NCBI RefSeq assembly: GCF_000385335.1 | Contig: NZ_ARWA01000001.1 | Coordinates: 1,814,001-1,878,000, forward strand | From: Methyloferula stellata AR4 | Lineage (GTDB): Bacteria > Pseudomonadota > Alphaproteobacteria > Rhizobiales > Beijerinckiaceae | Length of the DNA: 64,000 bases | Direction of reading: 5' to 3' | Shown here: one piece after another, positions 24,726 through 33,183 of the stretch | Layout of the letters: every line of letters begins with the position of its first letter | Numbering within the stretch: position 1 is the first letter of the stretch | The notes under the pieces: generated by a model | What the model was told of the DNA's origin: nothing | Databases searched by the model: none | Seen by the model: the letters and a program-made list of their open reading frames with translations, nothing else | Program-made: the position numbers and the translations under genes

Positions 24726-25130
24726 ATGATGGACCCGGATGTGAAAGACGTCATGGAGGATTGCACGAGAGGTTCGGACGAGGGCCGGTTGAGCTTTCCT
24801 CAGGTCGTGTTGAAATTGATGGAGGCCGGTGTCGAACAATATCATGCGGACCTGCGCCGCGCCGAGAAAACCTATTATATGCCGGACGGAGCGTCTCACG
24901 TCGTTGCATGTCCGGCCCTCGAAGCATCACCCGCGCAGGATTTCTCCGCGAGCGGTGTCGAGGCCGCGATCCGGGCGATCCAAACCCGCGCGATCACATA
25001 TAAGGAATTTTGTGAACGGATCGGTGCCGCGGGTTGCGTCGGCTATTTCGTGTCGCTTGCTGGGCGCCGCGCCGTCTATTTCGGGCGGACAAGCGAAATG
25101 CATATCGAGCCGTTTCCGCACGTCCAGTGA
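24726..25130 (+). CDS. DUF1398 family protein
   Basis: From the ATG at 24726 the protein has 134 residues and matches DUF1398 (E. coli YbcV-like): a helical start MMDPDVKDVMEDCT, SFPQVVLKLMEAGVEQYHADLRR, YYMPDG, AIRAIQTRAITYKEFCERIG, AGCVGYFVSLAGRRAVYFGR and a final E-PFP. Function is unknown. GGAGA precedes this ATG; a GTG at 24678 overlapping the marR stop would add 16 residues. It probably shares the MarR-controlled promoter and could be its target. Confidence 0.8.
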   Translation: MMDPDVKDVMEDCTRGSDEGRLSFPQVVLKLMEAGVEQYHADLRRAEKTYYMPDGASHVVACPALEASPAQDFSASGVEAAIRAIQTRAITYKEFCERIGAAGCVGYFVSLAGRRAVYFGRTSEMHIEPFPHVQ

Positions 25131-25138
25131 GGCTTGCC

Positions 25139-25435
25139 TTACTTGCAGAAGGCTTCTTGAAAGGCCGTGACCTTATCCGGTCGGTCGAGACCCTTTTTCG
25201 GGTTCCATTTATGCGCAATCAGGAAATCGCGAACGTCGACCGTGATTTCTTTGCCGTTGACATAATAGCGATCGATACCGTCCAAAGTGATGACGGCGGG
25301 ACCGTCGGTGCGATGAACCTTGCCGTCCTCGAACCAAATCTTGGTTCCGACATAGCAGTAATAGCCGACAATGCGGCCCATATCGTCCTGGTTTGCCTCA
25401 TCGACTTCGATCATCTCGGACACATTAACCCTCAT
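25139..25435 (-). CDS. Hypothetical protein with HRTDGPA motif
   Basis: The 98-residue protein is built around WFEDGKVHRTDGPAVITLDG followed by IDRYYVNGKEI, a beta-hairpin-like repeat type (x-DG-x-x-HR-x-DGPA) found in various bacterial, phage and eukaryotic proteins without known function. The rest is hydrophilic and has no signal peptide. It is convergent with the DUF1398 gene, eight bases apart. A second ATG at 25414 is possible. The gene is likely real because of the motif, but no role can be proposed. Confidence 0.6.
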   Translation of the reverse strand: MRVNVSEMIEVDEANQDDMGRIVGYYCYVGTKIWFEDGKVHRTDGPAVITLDGIDRYYVNGKEITVDVRDFLIAHKWNPKKGLDRPDKVTAFQEAFCK

Positions 25436-25529
25436 TCGGACGCTCTTGGCCGCGCAGCCGACCCTGTTTTGACCTTCTTAGCAGATAAATCAATCGCCAA
25501 ACCACTGGAATATCTCCCTGCGGGCTGTG

Positions 25530-27215
25530 TCATGGCGTCGTCTTGTCGAGCCTGCGAAGGGTCCAATTGATCTCCGGACTCTGGCCGGTTTCGCTCGAAA
25601 TGACGATCTGTTCGCAGCGCCTCGGCCCGTCGGGCGAAGCGAAGAAAACGCTCTCCGCGATCCTGATGTCGCGGCCGGGCGCTTCGAAAACCCATTGCGT
25701 CCGGTTTGGAAGCTCGAAGAGAATGCCGCGCGGCTCCGACGAAGGCTTGAGGCGGACGCTCGGATGAATGTGGAAACGCAGGCAATAGGGGTAGTTTTCG
25801 AGCGGTTTTGAAGGCGATGATGGCCGCAGGCGGTCTTGGCCTTCGAGCGTTCGCCCGTCGTTCGACAGCGTCAGATCGCGCTCATGGATCAATCCAAACC
25901 GCGGTTGATAGCCATTATGGGAAAGCCGTAGCCGCGCGGCCGAGGAAACCGTGCTCCTTTCGACCGTGACCCTATCCGGTCCCGACAGAATACGATGGCC
26001 AAGCCATCGGCCGAGGCTTGAGTGAAAGGCGAAGCGGCAAGATGACGTGTCGTCGACGACCACGGTCGAATGCGCCGCCGTCATGCGGGCCGCCTGGCGA
26101 GCCGCCTCGCGATGAATATCCGGCGCGCCGCAATTGATGACGAGATGCTGGGCTTCGGATGAAAATTCGAAGGCAAGGCAGCCCGCATGCGCCTGTTCGG
26201 AAAAATCCTGCGGCGGCGGCGGCCCGGCATCGACGATCAGCAAGCTGCCTTGCATCTCAAGACGCTGATAGCCGGAATAGGGTGCGTTGGTGATGGCTTG
26301 CACGCGCGCGTCGTCATAGGCGAGCACGGTTGCAAGCATCTCCGGCGCGGTCACGCCCATTCCATTGAAAAGCGCGAGCGCGCCGTCGCCATGGCGAAAC
26401 AGCCGCAGCATCGGCATGATGCGATCGATCGCGTTGAGAAGCTGCGGCGGCGCCGCGATATTGCGCGCCGCATAGGCTTGGCGCAGAGGCAGAAGATCGA
26501 GCAGAAGATCGATCAAGACTTGCGGATTGCGGCTGACATGTCCGCCGTCCGGCAAGATCTGCCGGTCGAGTTCTTCGGCCAGCAATCTCGTAGCCTTCTT
26601 CTGCAATTTCGTCGCGGCCTGCGCGCAAAGGCCGAGCTCGGCGAGCGTGATCGCGGCAAGCAGGCGAGGCTCGCCGCTGAGCCCGGCCTTGACCTCATGT
26701 TCGAGCGCTATTTGTGAGCGGCCGAGCCCTTTCATGAATCGCCGATAGAAGGCGCGATCGGCACCATCGAGGATCAAAGGCGATTGCGACAGCCAGGCCA
26801 AGGTCCGGCGCGCGACGACGCGCGGCTCCCAGGCGGGGTCCGGTGTGGGCTTGCCCATATGGGTAAGAAAATCGTCGACAAGCGCGCGGGCATGGTCCCG
26901 TGCGCGCGCCGTATCGGCGGCACGCAAATGGCGCAGCCAGCCGAAACCGGCGAGCGCCCGCGCCCAGGCCGGCGAGCCCGGCTCGATTTCGAAGGGCGAG
27001 CGCCCATGCGCGTTGACGATCTTGCCGCCGAAGGCGAAATAGCCCGCATAAATGTCGTTCGCTGTGGTCGGATCGCCGGTGCGAATATCTTGCGGCGCGA
27101 TCAAAAGCCGCTCCGCCGGATGAAAGGTCATTCCGGCGAAAAGACGCAAAGGTGCCGTGGCCGCGCGGCGCGCGAGCCTCGCGATTCGGCCTGCGAAGAG
27201 GCCGACCAGGCGCAC
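25530..27215 (-). CDS. Heparinase II/III family protein
   Basis: The 561-residue protein has an alpha-helical barrel part (about 60-290, with WLRHLRAADT and ILPDGGHVSRNPQ) and a beta-sheet part (about 300-555, with FEFSSEAQHLVINCGAP and AAHSTVVVDDTSS), the layout of Hepar_II_III. Enzymes of this class cleave acidic polysaccharides by beta-elimination, but the substrate of the alphaproteobacterial branch next to rsmB is unknown. It starts at a GTG; other starts upstream are possible. It is downstream of rsmB on the same strand, an arrangement common in this order. Confidence 0.82.
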   Translation of the reverse strand: MRLVGLFAGRIARLARRAATAPLRLFAGMTFHPAERLLIAPQDIRTGDPTTANDIYAGYFAFGGKIVNAHGRSPFEIEPGSPAWARALAGFGWLRHLRAADTARARDHARALVDDFLTHMGKPTPDPAWEPRVVARRTLAWLSQSPLILDGADRAFYRRFMKGLGRSQIALEHEVKAGLSGEPRLLAAITLAELGLCAQAATKLQKKATRLLAEELDRQILPDGGHVSRNPQVLIDLLLDLLPLRQAYAARNIAAPPQLLNAIDRIMPMLRLFRHGDGALALFNGMGVTAPEMLATVLAYDDARVQAITNAPYSGYQRLEMQGSLLIVDAGPPPPQDFSEQAHAGCLAFEFSSEAQHLVINCGAPDIHREAARQAARMTAAHSTVVVDDTSSCRFAFHSSLGRWLGHRILSGPDRVTVERSTVSSAARLRLSHNGYQPRFGLIHERDLTLSNDGRTLEGQDRLRPSSPSKPLENYPYCLRFHIHPSVRLKPSSEPRGILFELPNRTQWVFEAPGRDIRIAESVFFASPDGPRRCEQIVISSETGQSPEINWTLRRLDKTTP

Positions 27216-27448
27216 CCGATCTTTGATTGCGGCGCCTCTCAGGGCCGTAGCTCCTCAAAATCGACGTTCATCGCAGCGACGCCGATACCCGCAAGCGTTG
27301 ATTTCTGGCGAGGAATCCTCAAACGAGGTCCCGAAATGCTGGCTCGCCCCCGCGAAACGAAGTTGGCTAAAACAACGACTTACACATGGACACGATTTCC
27401 TCGATCGCATCATGCTGCAAGTTATGTTCGAAAATCCTATAGGGTTTG

Positions 27449-28876
27449 TTAACCACGTCGAATGAGACGCGCAGCGAAAAAGCCGTCAAGGCCGGCGAGC
27501 CTTGGGTTTTCGGCGGGAAGATGCGAAGGCAGAGTCCGCATTTCGCCGAATTCGTTGAGGATGCCCGGCAGACCCCCAACTTCGTCCGGTTCGATCGGCA
27601 GGCGCGCCATATCCGGATTGCGGCGCAGGAAAGCCTGGATCTGCATTTCGCCCTCTTCAGGCTCGATCGAACATGTGCAGAAGACGATCAGCCCGCCGGG
27701 CCGCACCATTTCCGCCGCCTTGTCGAGCATACGCGACTGCATCGCCGCGAGAGAGGTAATGTCGCTCGCTTTTTTGATCCAGGCGATGTCGGGGTGGCGG
27801 CGGATCGTGCCCGTGCCCGTGCAGGGCGGGTCGATCAATATGGCGTCGAAAGTCAGGGCCTTGAGACCGGTCACATCGGCGACGATCATTTCGGCGCGCA
27901 GATGAAGCCGCTCAAAATTAGCCGCCAGCATTTTGAGGCGCTCGGCCGAGCGATCGATCGCGGTGACATCGGCGCCGAGCGCCGCGAGTTGCGCCGCCTT
28001 GCCGCCGGGCGCCGCGCAGAAATCGGCGACTTTCGTGCCGGGCTTGACCCGAAGCAGACGCGCGGGCAGGGCGGCGGCCGCGTCCTGTACCCACCATTGT
28101 CCGAGGTCGAAGCCCTCAAGCTCGCTGATGGGAACATGGGTCTCGAGCCGCAGAGAGCCTGTCGGCAAAACCACGCCGCCAAGCTTTTGTTGCCAGGATT
28201 CGATATCCGACCTGACGGTCAGATCGAGCGTCGGTTCCTCGCAATTGATCGCGGCGATGGCCTGGGCCGCGGCGTCGCCATAGGTCTTGCGCCAGCGCGC
28301 GGCGAGCCAATGCGGCGTATCCTGTTCGAGCGGATCGCTGGCGGCAAGAATGGCGTCGCGTTCGCGTGCGATATTGCGCAAGACGGCGTTGACGAGCGAC
28401 GCATAAGGCGCCGTCTTCGTTTCAAGCCTTACGATGCGGACGGCGAGATCGACCGCCGCATGATCCGGCACGTCCAGAAAGAGGATCTGCGCCGCCGCGA
28501 CGATCAGCGTCCATTCGATCTGTGCCGCCTGACGCGGCAGGCCGCGCTCCACCAGCTTGTTGATCGCATGCCTGATCGTTCCGAGCCGCCGGAGCGAAAC
28601 GGTGACGATGGAGCGGACCAAGGCGCGATCGCGCGCATCGATGCCTGCGAGGCGATTGGGAACGGCTGTCGACGAAAGCCGTTCGTCGAGCGCATGACCA
28701 TTGGTAATGATATCGTTCAAAAGCGCCGCGGCTGCGGTTCTGGCGAGAAGACCGGGATGACGTTCCGCCTCGCGTCTTTGAGTTTCCGCCGAGACCATCG
28801 GGCTGCGATGCTTCGGGCGAGGCTTTCCTTGTGAAGAATCCAAAACTACGGTTCCGGCTTTGACGCGGCAGCGCAA
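27449..28876 (-). CDS. rsmB: 16S rRNA m5C967 methyltransferase RsmB
   Basis: The protein (up to 475 residues) has an N-terminal NusB-like RNA-binding domain (ARTAAAALLNDIITNG and ETKTAPYASLVNAVLRNIAR) and a C-terminal SAM domain with DFCAAPGGKA (motif I), IDPPCTGTG and FCTCS, which carry the two cysteines of RNA m5C methyltransferases. It methylates C967 of 16S rRNA. Two starts are possible: a TTG at 28876 with GAGG five bases before it, or an ATG at 28798 (449 residues) without a clear ribosome-binding site. I list the longer one. Confidence 0.92.
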   Translation of the reverse strand: MRCRVKAGTVVLDSSQGKPRPKHRSPMVSAETQRREAERHPGLLARTAAAALLNDIITNGHALDERLSSTAVPNRLAGIDARDRALVRSIVTVSLRRLGTIRHAINKLVERGLPRQAAQIEWTLIVAAAQILFLDVPDHAAVDLAVRIVRLETKTAPYASLVNAVLRNIARERDAILAASDPLEQDTPHWLAARWRKTYGDAAAQAIAAINCEEPTLDLTVRSDIESWQQKLGGVVLPTGSLRLETHVPISELEGFDLGQWWVQDAAAALPARLLRVKPGTKVADFCAAPGGKAAQLAALGADVTAIDRSAERLKMLAANFERLHLRAEMIVADVTGLKALTFDAILIDPPCTGTGTIRRHPDIAWIKKASDITSLAAMQSRMLDKAAEMVRPGGLIVFCTCSIEPEEGEMQIQAFLRRNPDMARLPIEPDEVGGLPGILNEFGEMRTLPSHLPAENPRLAGLDGFFAARLIRRG

Positions 28877-29199
28877 ATGCGCCTCAAGCTATCTCAATTA
28901 GAGTGTATATGTTCAATCGTTTCGAAACCGCTTTCGTCTTGCAGTGTTCGAATTTTATTTGCTGCCTAAGTACCGCTCCTTATGAAATGGATTCTCTTCC
29001 GCCGCTAGCCTCGCACCTTCTTCAAGCGTGCCGGACGCGGCGTCATGTATACAACTTGCAAACATCGCATAAACGTGCCGCTTACGCTGTGCGATACCAC
29101 ACAGACAGTATAAGGACATTTTCGAAAGTGGTACTCGAATGTTCTCCTCGTCCGGAGTTCGGGCATAGAAGTCCTATATGCAGGTCAGGATAATGACTT
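28877..29199. other. Intergenic region between rsmB and the DUF1674 gene
   Basis: About 320 bases of lower GC than the surroundings, between divergently transcribed genes. It should contain both promoters. I see no gene, repeat or RNA signature here. Confidence 0.5.
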
Positions 29200-29421
29200 A
29201 TGCCCAAGCTTGATCCGCCGGGCGGCGATGCGCCTCTTTCCCCGTCCAAGTCTTTGAGCCCGGAAGCGCGTCGCGCTTTGGCCGAAGCGGAGGAACGCCG
29301 GCGTCGCGCCGAAGCCTCTTCGAAGGACGCTGCCAAAGCGACGGAAATCGGCGGCCGCGACGGGCCGGAGCCGACCCGTTATGGCGATTGGGAAGTCAAA
29401 GGCATCGTCAGCGATTTTTGA
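29200..29421 (+). CDS. DUF1674 protein, SDHAF4-like succinate dehydrogenase assembly factor
   Basis: The 73-residue protein ends in the invariant family block EIGGRDGPEPTRYGDWEVKG followed by IVSDF. The N-terminal half is charged and probably disordered (AEAEERRRRAEASSKDAAKA). The mitochondrial relative SDHAF4 binds flavinylated succinate dehydrogenase subunit A during assembly; the same job is inferred here. It faces away from rsmB and converges with the DUF1345 gene, three bases apart. Confidence 0.88.
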   Translation: MPKLDPPGGDAPLSPSKSLSPEARRALAEAEERRRRAEASSKDAAKATEIGGRDGPEPTRYGDWEVKGIVSDF

Positions 29422-29424
29422 AGA

Positions 29425-30138
29425 TCAGATCAATCCCGCGGCAATATTGATCGTCAATGCAAGCACCGCGCTGTTGAAGAAAAAGGCGAGGATGCAATGG
29501 GTCAGCGCTGTCCGGCGCATGCCCTTTGATGTGATCTCAACATCGGCCGTCTGCGACGCGACGCCGATCACATAAGAGAAGTAGAGGAAATCGAAATAAT
29601 CCGGATTGTCGGTGCCGGGAAAATGCAGCCCGCCGCGCCGGTGCTCCGGGCCGCCCGATCGCGTGGTGCCCGTACCGAAATAATCATGCGCATAGTGCAG
29701 CGCGAACATCAGATGGATGAAGAACCAGGCGCTGAGGATCGTCGTTGCCGCCAATGCGATATGCAGCTCCTTTAAGAGCCCGGTCGTATCTTTGACGATC
29801 GCCAACTGCGCGACGATCGCGCCAATCGAGCTTAAAGCTGCGATGCTCGTCAAAATGAGAATGGCGAAACGGCCTTCGTCCTGGAGCTTGGCGCGATAGC
29901 GGATCGAGGCCTGCGTCGCCGTTGCGATAAGCCATCCGGTCAAGATGAAATAAAGCAGGGTGCAGGCGTTCCAGGCAATGAGCCAGCGGGTGATTTCGCG
30001 CCACGACGATGGCGTGAAAAGGCCGACCGCCAATCCAAATAGAACGCTGATGAAAAGCCGCGGCCGGCCGCGGATCAAACGGACAAGGCGCCACCGATGG
30101 AGGTTTGCTCCAAGGCCGGCGGCGGACGGATCGGTCAA
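29425..30138 (-). CDS. DUF1345 integral membrane protein
   Basis: The 237-residue protein has about five to six membrane segments (around 25-45, 50-72, 92-115, 128-152, 172-190, 208-232) and the DUF1345 core SAWFFIHLMFALHYAHDYF and DYFDFLYFSYVIGVASQTADV. The last segment resembles a pore or ion-channel-like turn, but no function is known. Its start overlaps the end of the prenyl synthase gene by four bases (ATGA), so they form an operon. Confidence 0.82.
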   Translation of the reverse strand: MTDPSAAGLGANLHRWRLVRLIRGRPRLFISVLFGLAVGLFTPSSWREITRWLIAWNACTLLYFILTGWLIATATQASIRYRAKLQDEGRFAILILTSIAALSSIGAIVAQLAIVKDTTGLLKELHIALAATTILSAWFFIHLMFALHYAHDYFGTGTTRSGGPEHRRGGLHFPGTDNPDYFDFLYFSYVIGVASQTADVEITSKGMRRTALTHCILAFFFNSAVLALTINIAAGLI

Positions 30139-31058
30139 TTTTTGCGCGCCACGACGAAATGCGCCGCCTCTTTGAGGATGCCCGCCTGCGGTCCTAAGCC
30201 TTTCAGCGCGGAAATCGCTTCGGACGCCATCTTGTCGCGTCTTTCGCAGGCGGCCTCAAAGCCGAGCGCGGCGACAAGCGTCGCCTTGTTGCGCTCGGCA
30301 TCCTTGCCGGCGCGTTTGCCGAGGGCGACCTCGTCGGCCTCGACATCCAAAATGTCGTCTGCCACCTGAAAGGCCGCGCCAAGCGCCTGACCATAGCGCG
30401 AGAGAGCGGCTTTCGCCTCCGCGTCGGCGCCGCCGAGGATCGCGCCGGCATTGACCGCATAATGCAAAAGCGCGCCGGTCTTCATGGATTGAAGCCTGAT
30501 GACCGCTTCCGCCGTATGCGGCTCCTTCGCCTGTTCCGCTTCGAGGTCGAGCACCTGGCCGCCGACCATACCGCCGATGCCGGCCGCGCGGGCCAAGGCC
30601 AAGACCAGTTCGGCGCGAACCGCCGGGTCCGGATGGGTCGCGAGATCGGCGGTGACATCGAAGGCATAGGTCAAAAGCCCGTCGCCGACGAGAATGGCCG
30701 TCGCTTCGTCAAAAGCTTTATGGGTGGTCGGCCGGCCGCGCCGCAGATCGTCATTATCGAGCGCGGGCAGATCGTCATGGACCAGGGAATAGCAATGGAT
30801 CATTTCGAGCGCGGCCGCGGCGCGAACCACGCCCTTGCCTTCGACGCCGAAGAGCCGTGCGGTCTCGATCAGAAGAAATGGCCGCAGCCTTTTGCCGCCG
30901 CCAAGGCTCGCATAGCGCATGGCCTGCAGAAAACGGGCAGGGCGGAATGTCTCTCCGGGCAGCGGGTTCGCCGACAGGAGCGTGTCGAGCATGCTCTCCG
31001 TCGCCTCCGCGACGTCCGACAATCGCCCTTCGAATTCACGCGCGCCACCTGATGCCAT
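30135..31058 (-). CDS. ispA: Short-chain polyprenyl (farnesyl/geranylgeranyl) diphosphate synthase
   Basis: From the ATG at 31058 the protein has 307 residues. It contains both aspartate-rich motifs: DDLPALDNDDLRRGRPT (first, with the two-residue insertion typical of bacterial FPP synthases) and DDILDVEAD (second), plus GGGKRLRPFL and QVADD. It condenses isopentenyl diphosphate with allylic diphosphates to C15, possibly C20. The exact chain length is not certain from sequence. It is upstream of and overlapping the DUF1345 gene, and divergent from mtgA. Confidence 0.9.
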   Translation of the reverse strand: MASGGAREFEGRLSDVAEATESMLDTLLSANPLPGETFRPARFLQAMRYASLGGGKRLRPFLLIETARLFGVEGKGVVRAAAALEMIHCYSLVHDDLPALDNDDLRRGRPTTHKAFDEATAILVGDGLLTYAFDVTADLATHPDPAVRAELVLALARAAGIGGMVGGQVLDLEAEQAKEPHTAEAVIRLQSMKTGALLHYAVNAGAILGGADAEAKAALSRYGQALGAAFQVADDILDVEADEVALGKRAGKDAERNKATLVAALGFEAACERRDKMASEAISALKGLGPQAGILKEAAHFVVARKN

Positions 31059-31203
31059 CGTCCCTGTCGCCTCACCTTGGCATTGAACCGCTTCAGCTTC
31101 CGAGGAAACGGGCGGTCTGCTTTGGGCGGGTGCAAACCGCCGCTGCTTTGACGCCTTGCCCGATTGCTCCAGATCGGTCAAGGCTCAGGCCTTGGCATGA
31201 GAT

Positions 31204-31887
31204 TTGGGTGGGCTCGCGGGGCTTGTGATCATTTTTCGCTGGTTCTTTCGCATTCTGCTGCTGGTTCTCTTGGCGGTGGGCGCATTGATTCTCGCCTATC
31301 GCTTCGTCACGCCGGTCTCGACCTTGATGGTCGGGCGCTGGATCACCGGGAAATCCGTCGAACGGACTTACGTCCCGCTCTCGCGCATGTCACCTCATTT
31401 GGCGGCAGCGGTGATTGCTTCCGAGGATGCGCGGTTTTGCCTGCACCACGGCGTCGACTGGGACGCCTTGAACGGGGTCATCAAGAAAGCCGGCAAGCGG
31501 GGACCTTCGCGCGGCGCCTCCACCATCCCGATGCAGACGGCCAAGAATCTTTTTCTATGGCCTGGGCGATCGGTGGTCCGTAAAGGCCTGGAAATTCCGC
31601 TGGCCTTGGCGATCGACACAGCTTGGCCGAAGCGGCGTCTGCTTGAAGTCTATTTGAACATTGCCGAATGGGGCGACGGCATTTTCGGCGCCGAGGCCGC
31701 CGCCCGGTCTTATTTCAAGAAAAGCGCCCATGACCTGACTTTGCCGGAGGCGGCGCTGCTCGCAACCGCGCTGCCAAACCCACATCTGCGCGATCCGGGC
31801 CAGCCGCACCGGCGCCATGCGGCTTTGGCCCGCAACCTCATGCGGCGGGTCGAGCAGGGCGGCGTGCCGCTTGAATGTGTGGAGTGA
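31204..31887 (+). CDS. mtgA: Monofunctional peptidoglycan glycosyltransferase MtgA
   Basis: The 227-residue protein has one N-terminal membrane helix (about 10-32) and a GT51 domain: AAAVIASEDARFCLHHGVDWDAL with the first catalytic glutamate, GASTIPMQTAKNLFLW, RKGLEIPLAL, KRRLLEVYLNIAEWGDGIFG with the second glutamate, and LPEAALLATALPNP. It polymerises lipid II into glycan strands at the cytoplasmic membrane. The listed start is TTG; a GTG at 31225, seven codons later, is equally possible. rpmF follows on the same strand. Confidence 0.93.
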   Translation: MGGLAGLVIIFRWFFRILLLVLLAVGALILAYRFVTPVSTLMVGRWITGKSVERTYVPLSRMSPHLAAAVIASEDARFCLHHGVDWDALNGVIKKAGKRGPSRGASTIPMQTAKNLFLWPGRSVVRKGLEIPLALAIDTAWPKRRLLEVYLNIAEWGDGIFGAEAAARSYFKKSAHDLTLPEAALLATALPNPHLRDPGQPHRRHAALARNLMRRVEQGGVPLECVE

Positions 31888-32063
31888 TGTCGCGCCCCTG
31901 CCGACTCATCATACTTGTAAAATCAAGGATTTAATGCTTAAGGAAGGCGGTGGGGCGGGTTACTTTTCCGCGATCCCGCACTAGCCAGGCCGTGCATTTC
32001 ATTGTATGCACCCGGCTCCCGGTGACAATCTGCGCATTTTTCTCCGCGCATTGAGAGATTCTG

Positions 32064-32252
32064 ATGGCTGTTCCGAAACGTAAAACCTCCCCGATGAAGC
32101 GCGGTTTCCGGCGCTCGGCCGATGCGCTCGAGGCGCCGACCTATGTCGAAGACAAGGATTCGGGCGAATTGCGCCGGCCGCATCATATCGATCTCAAGAC
32201 CGGCATGTATCGCGGCCGTCAAATCCTGACGCCCAAGACCAAAGAAGCCTAG
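32064..32252 (+). CDS. rpmF: Ribosomal protein L32
   Basis: The 62-residue protein starts [20 protein letters not shown] and continues [19 protein letters not shown], the bL32 pattern of the large subunit. The zinc-binding cysteines found in some L32 proteins are absent, as usual in alphaproteobacteria. The ATG follows a weak ribosome-binding site. The stop codon lies inside a 16-bp tandem duplication. Confidence 0.95.
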   Translation: MAVPKRKTSPMKRGFRRSADALEAPTYVEDKDSGELRRPHHIDLKTGMYRGRQILTPKTKEA

Positions 32253-32267
32253 GACCAAAGAAGCCTA
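32237..32267. repeat. Tandem 16-bp duplication across the rpmF stop codon
   Basis: GACCAAAGAAGCCTA occurs at 32237-32251 and again at 32253-32267, one base apart. The first copy encodes the last residues and most of the stop of rpmF; the second is untranslated. The second copy with AAGAAGGCTT forms a short stem (AAGCCT/AGGCTT). Confidence 0.85.
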
Positions 32268-32289
32268 AGAAGGCTTTAGACCCATGCGA

Positions 32290-32308
32290 GGCGGAGATCA
32301 TCTCCGCC
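32290..32308. terminator. Palindrome between convergent rpmF and phaB
   Basis: GGCGGAGATCATCTCCGCC is a perfect 19-base palindrome between the two convergent genes. It has no T-run, so termination would depend on the stem alone or be weak. Confidence 0.4.
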
Positions 32309-32326
32309 CGCCCTTAGCAGAACATG

Positions 32327-33052
32327 CTAATACATGATCTGGCCGCCGTTGATGCTGATGGTCGAGCCGGTGATGAAGCCTGCGTCGTCCGCGGCGAGAA
32401 ATACCACGCAGCGCGCGACTTCTTCCGGCTCGCCGATCCGGCCAAGCGGAATCACCGGCAGAATCTTCTGCTTCATGAAATCCTCTGGGATCGCCTTCAC
32501 CATTTCGGTCGCGATATAGCCGGGGCAGATCGCATTGACGGTGATGCCCTTATTGGCGCTTTCGCGGGCGAGCGCCTTGGTGAAACCGAGATCGCCCGCC
32601 TTGGAGGCGGCATAATTGGTCTGCCCGAGCTGGCCTCTCTGTCCGTTGATCGATGAGATATTGACGACGCGCCCGAAGCCGCGCTCGCGCATCCCTTCGA
32701 TCACCGGCCGCGTCATGTTGAAGAGCGAATTGAGGTTCGTGTTGATCACCTCATGCCATTGCTCGGGCTTCATCTTGTGAAGCATCGTGTCGCGCGTGAT
32801 GCCGGCATTGTTGACGAGAATTTCGACCGCTCCAAGCTCTTGCGCGATGCGCCCGAGCCCCGACGCGCAGGCCTCGTAATTCGACACATCCCATTTATAG
32901 ACGGGTATGCCGGTCTCGGCCTTGAAGGCGCCGGCTGCCTCATCGTTGCCGGCATAATTGGCCGCCACCTTATAACCGGCTGCTTTTAAAGCCTTGCTGA
33001 TCGCGGCGCCGATCCCACGGGTTCCGCCGCTGACTACTGCTACGCGCGCCAT
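32327..33052 (-). CDS. phaB: NADPH-dependent acetoacetyl-CoA reductase PhaB
   Basis: The 241-residue short-chain dehydrogenase has the nucleotide motif SGGTRGIG (8-15), NNAG (81-84) and the catalytic residues S134, Y147 and K151 (NISS, then NYAASK). GQRGQLGQTNYAASKAG and VNAICPGYIATEMV are typical of the PhaB branch. It reduces acetoacetyl-CoA to (R)-3-hydroxybutyryl-CoA, the monomer of polyhydroxybutyrate. It lies 131 bp downstream of phaA on the same strand. The polymerase gene phaC is not in this window. Confidence 0.93.
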   Translation of the reverse strand: MARVAVVSGGTRGIGAAISKALKAAGYKVAANYAGNDEAAGAFKAETGIPVYKWDVSNYEACASGLGRIAQELGAVEILVNNAGITRDTMLHKMKPEQWHEVINTNLNSLFNMTRPVIEGMRERGFGRVVNISSINGQRGQLGQTNYAASKAGDLGFTKALARESANKGITVNAICPGYIATEMVKAIPEDFMKQKILPVIPLGRIGEPEEVARCVVFLAADDAGFITGSTISINGGQIMY

Positions 33053-33183
33053 GTGTTTCCCACCTTTGCTTCCATCCCGAGGCGAACTCTCACGGTTCGC
33101 TCATTCAGCATCGATCATAAGACCGGTCTGGTTCTTGATGTCCCTCAACCGTCCGGCGAAAACGCGCCGGACGGCCGACTGGA

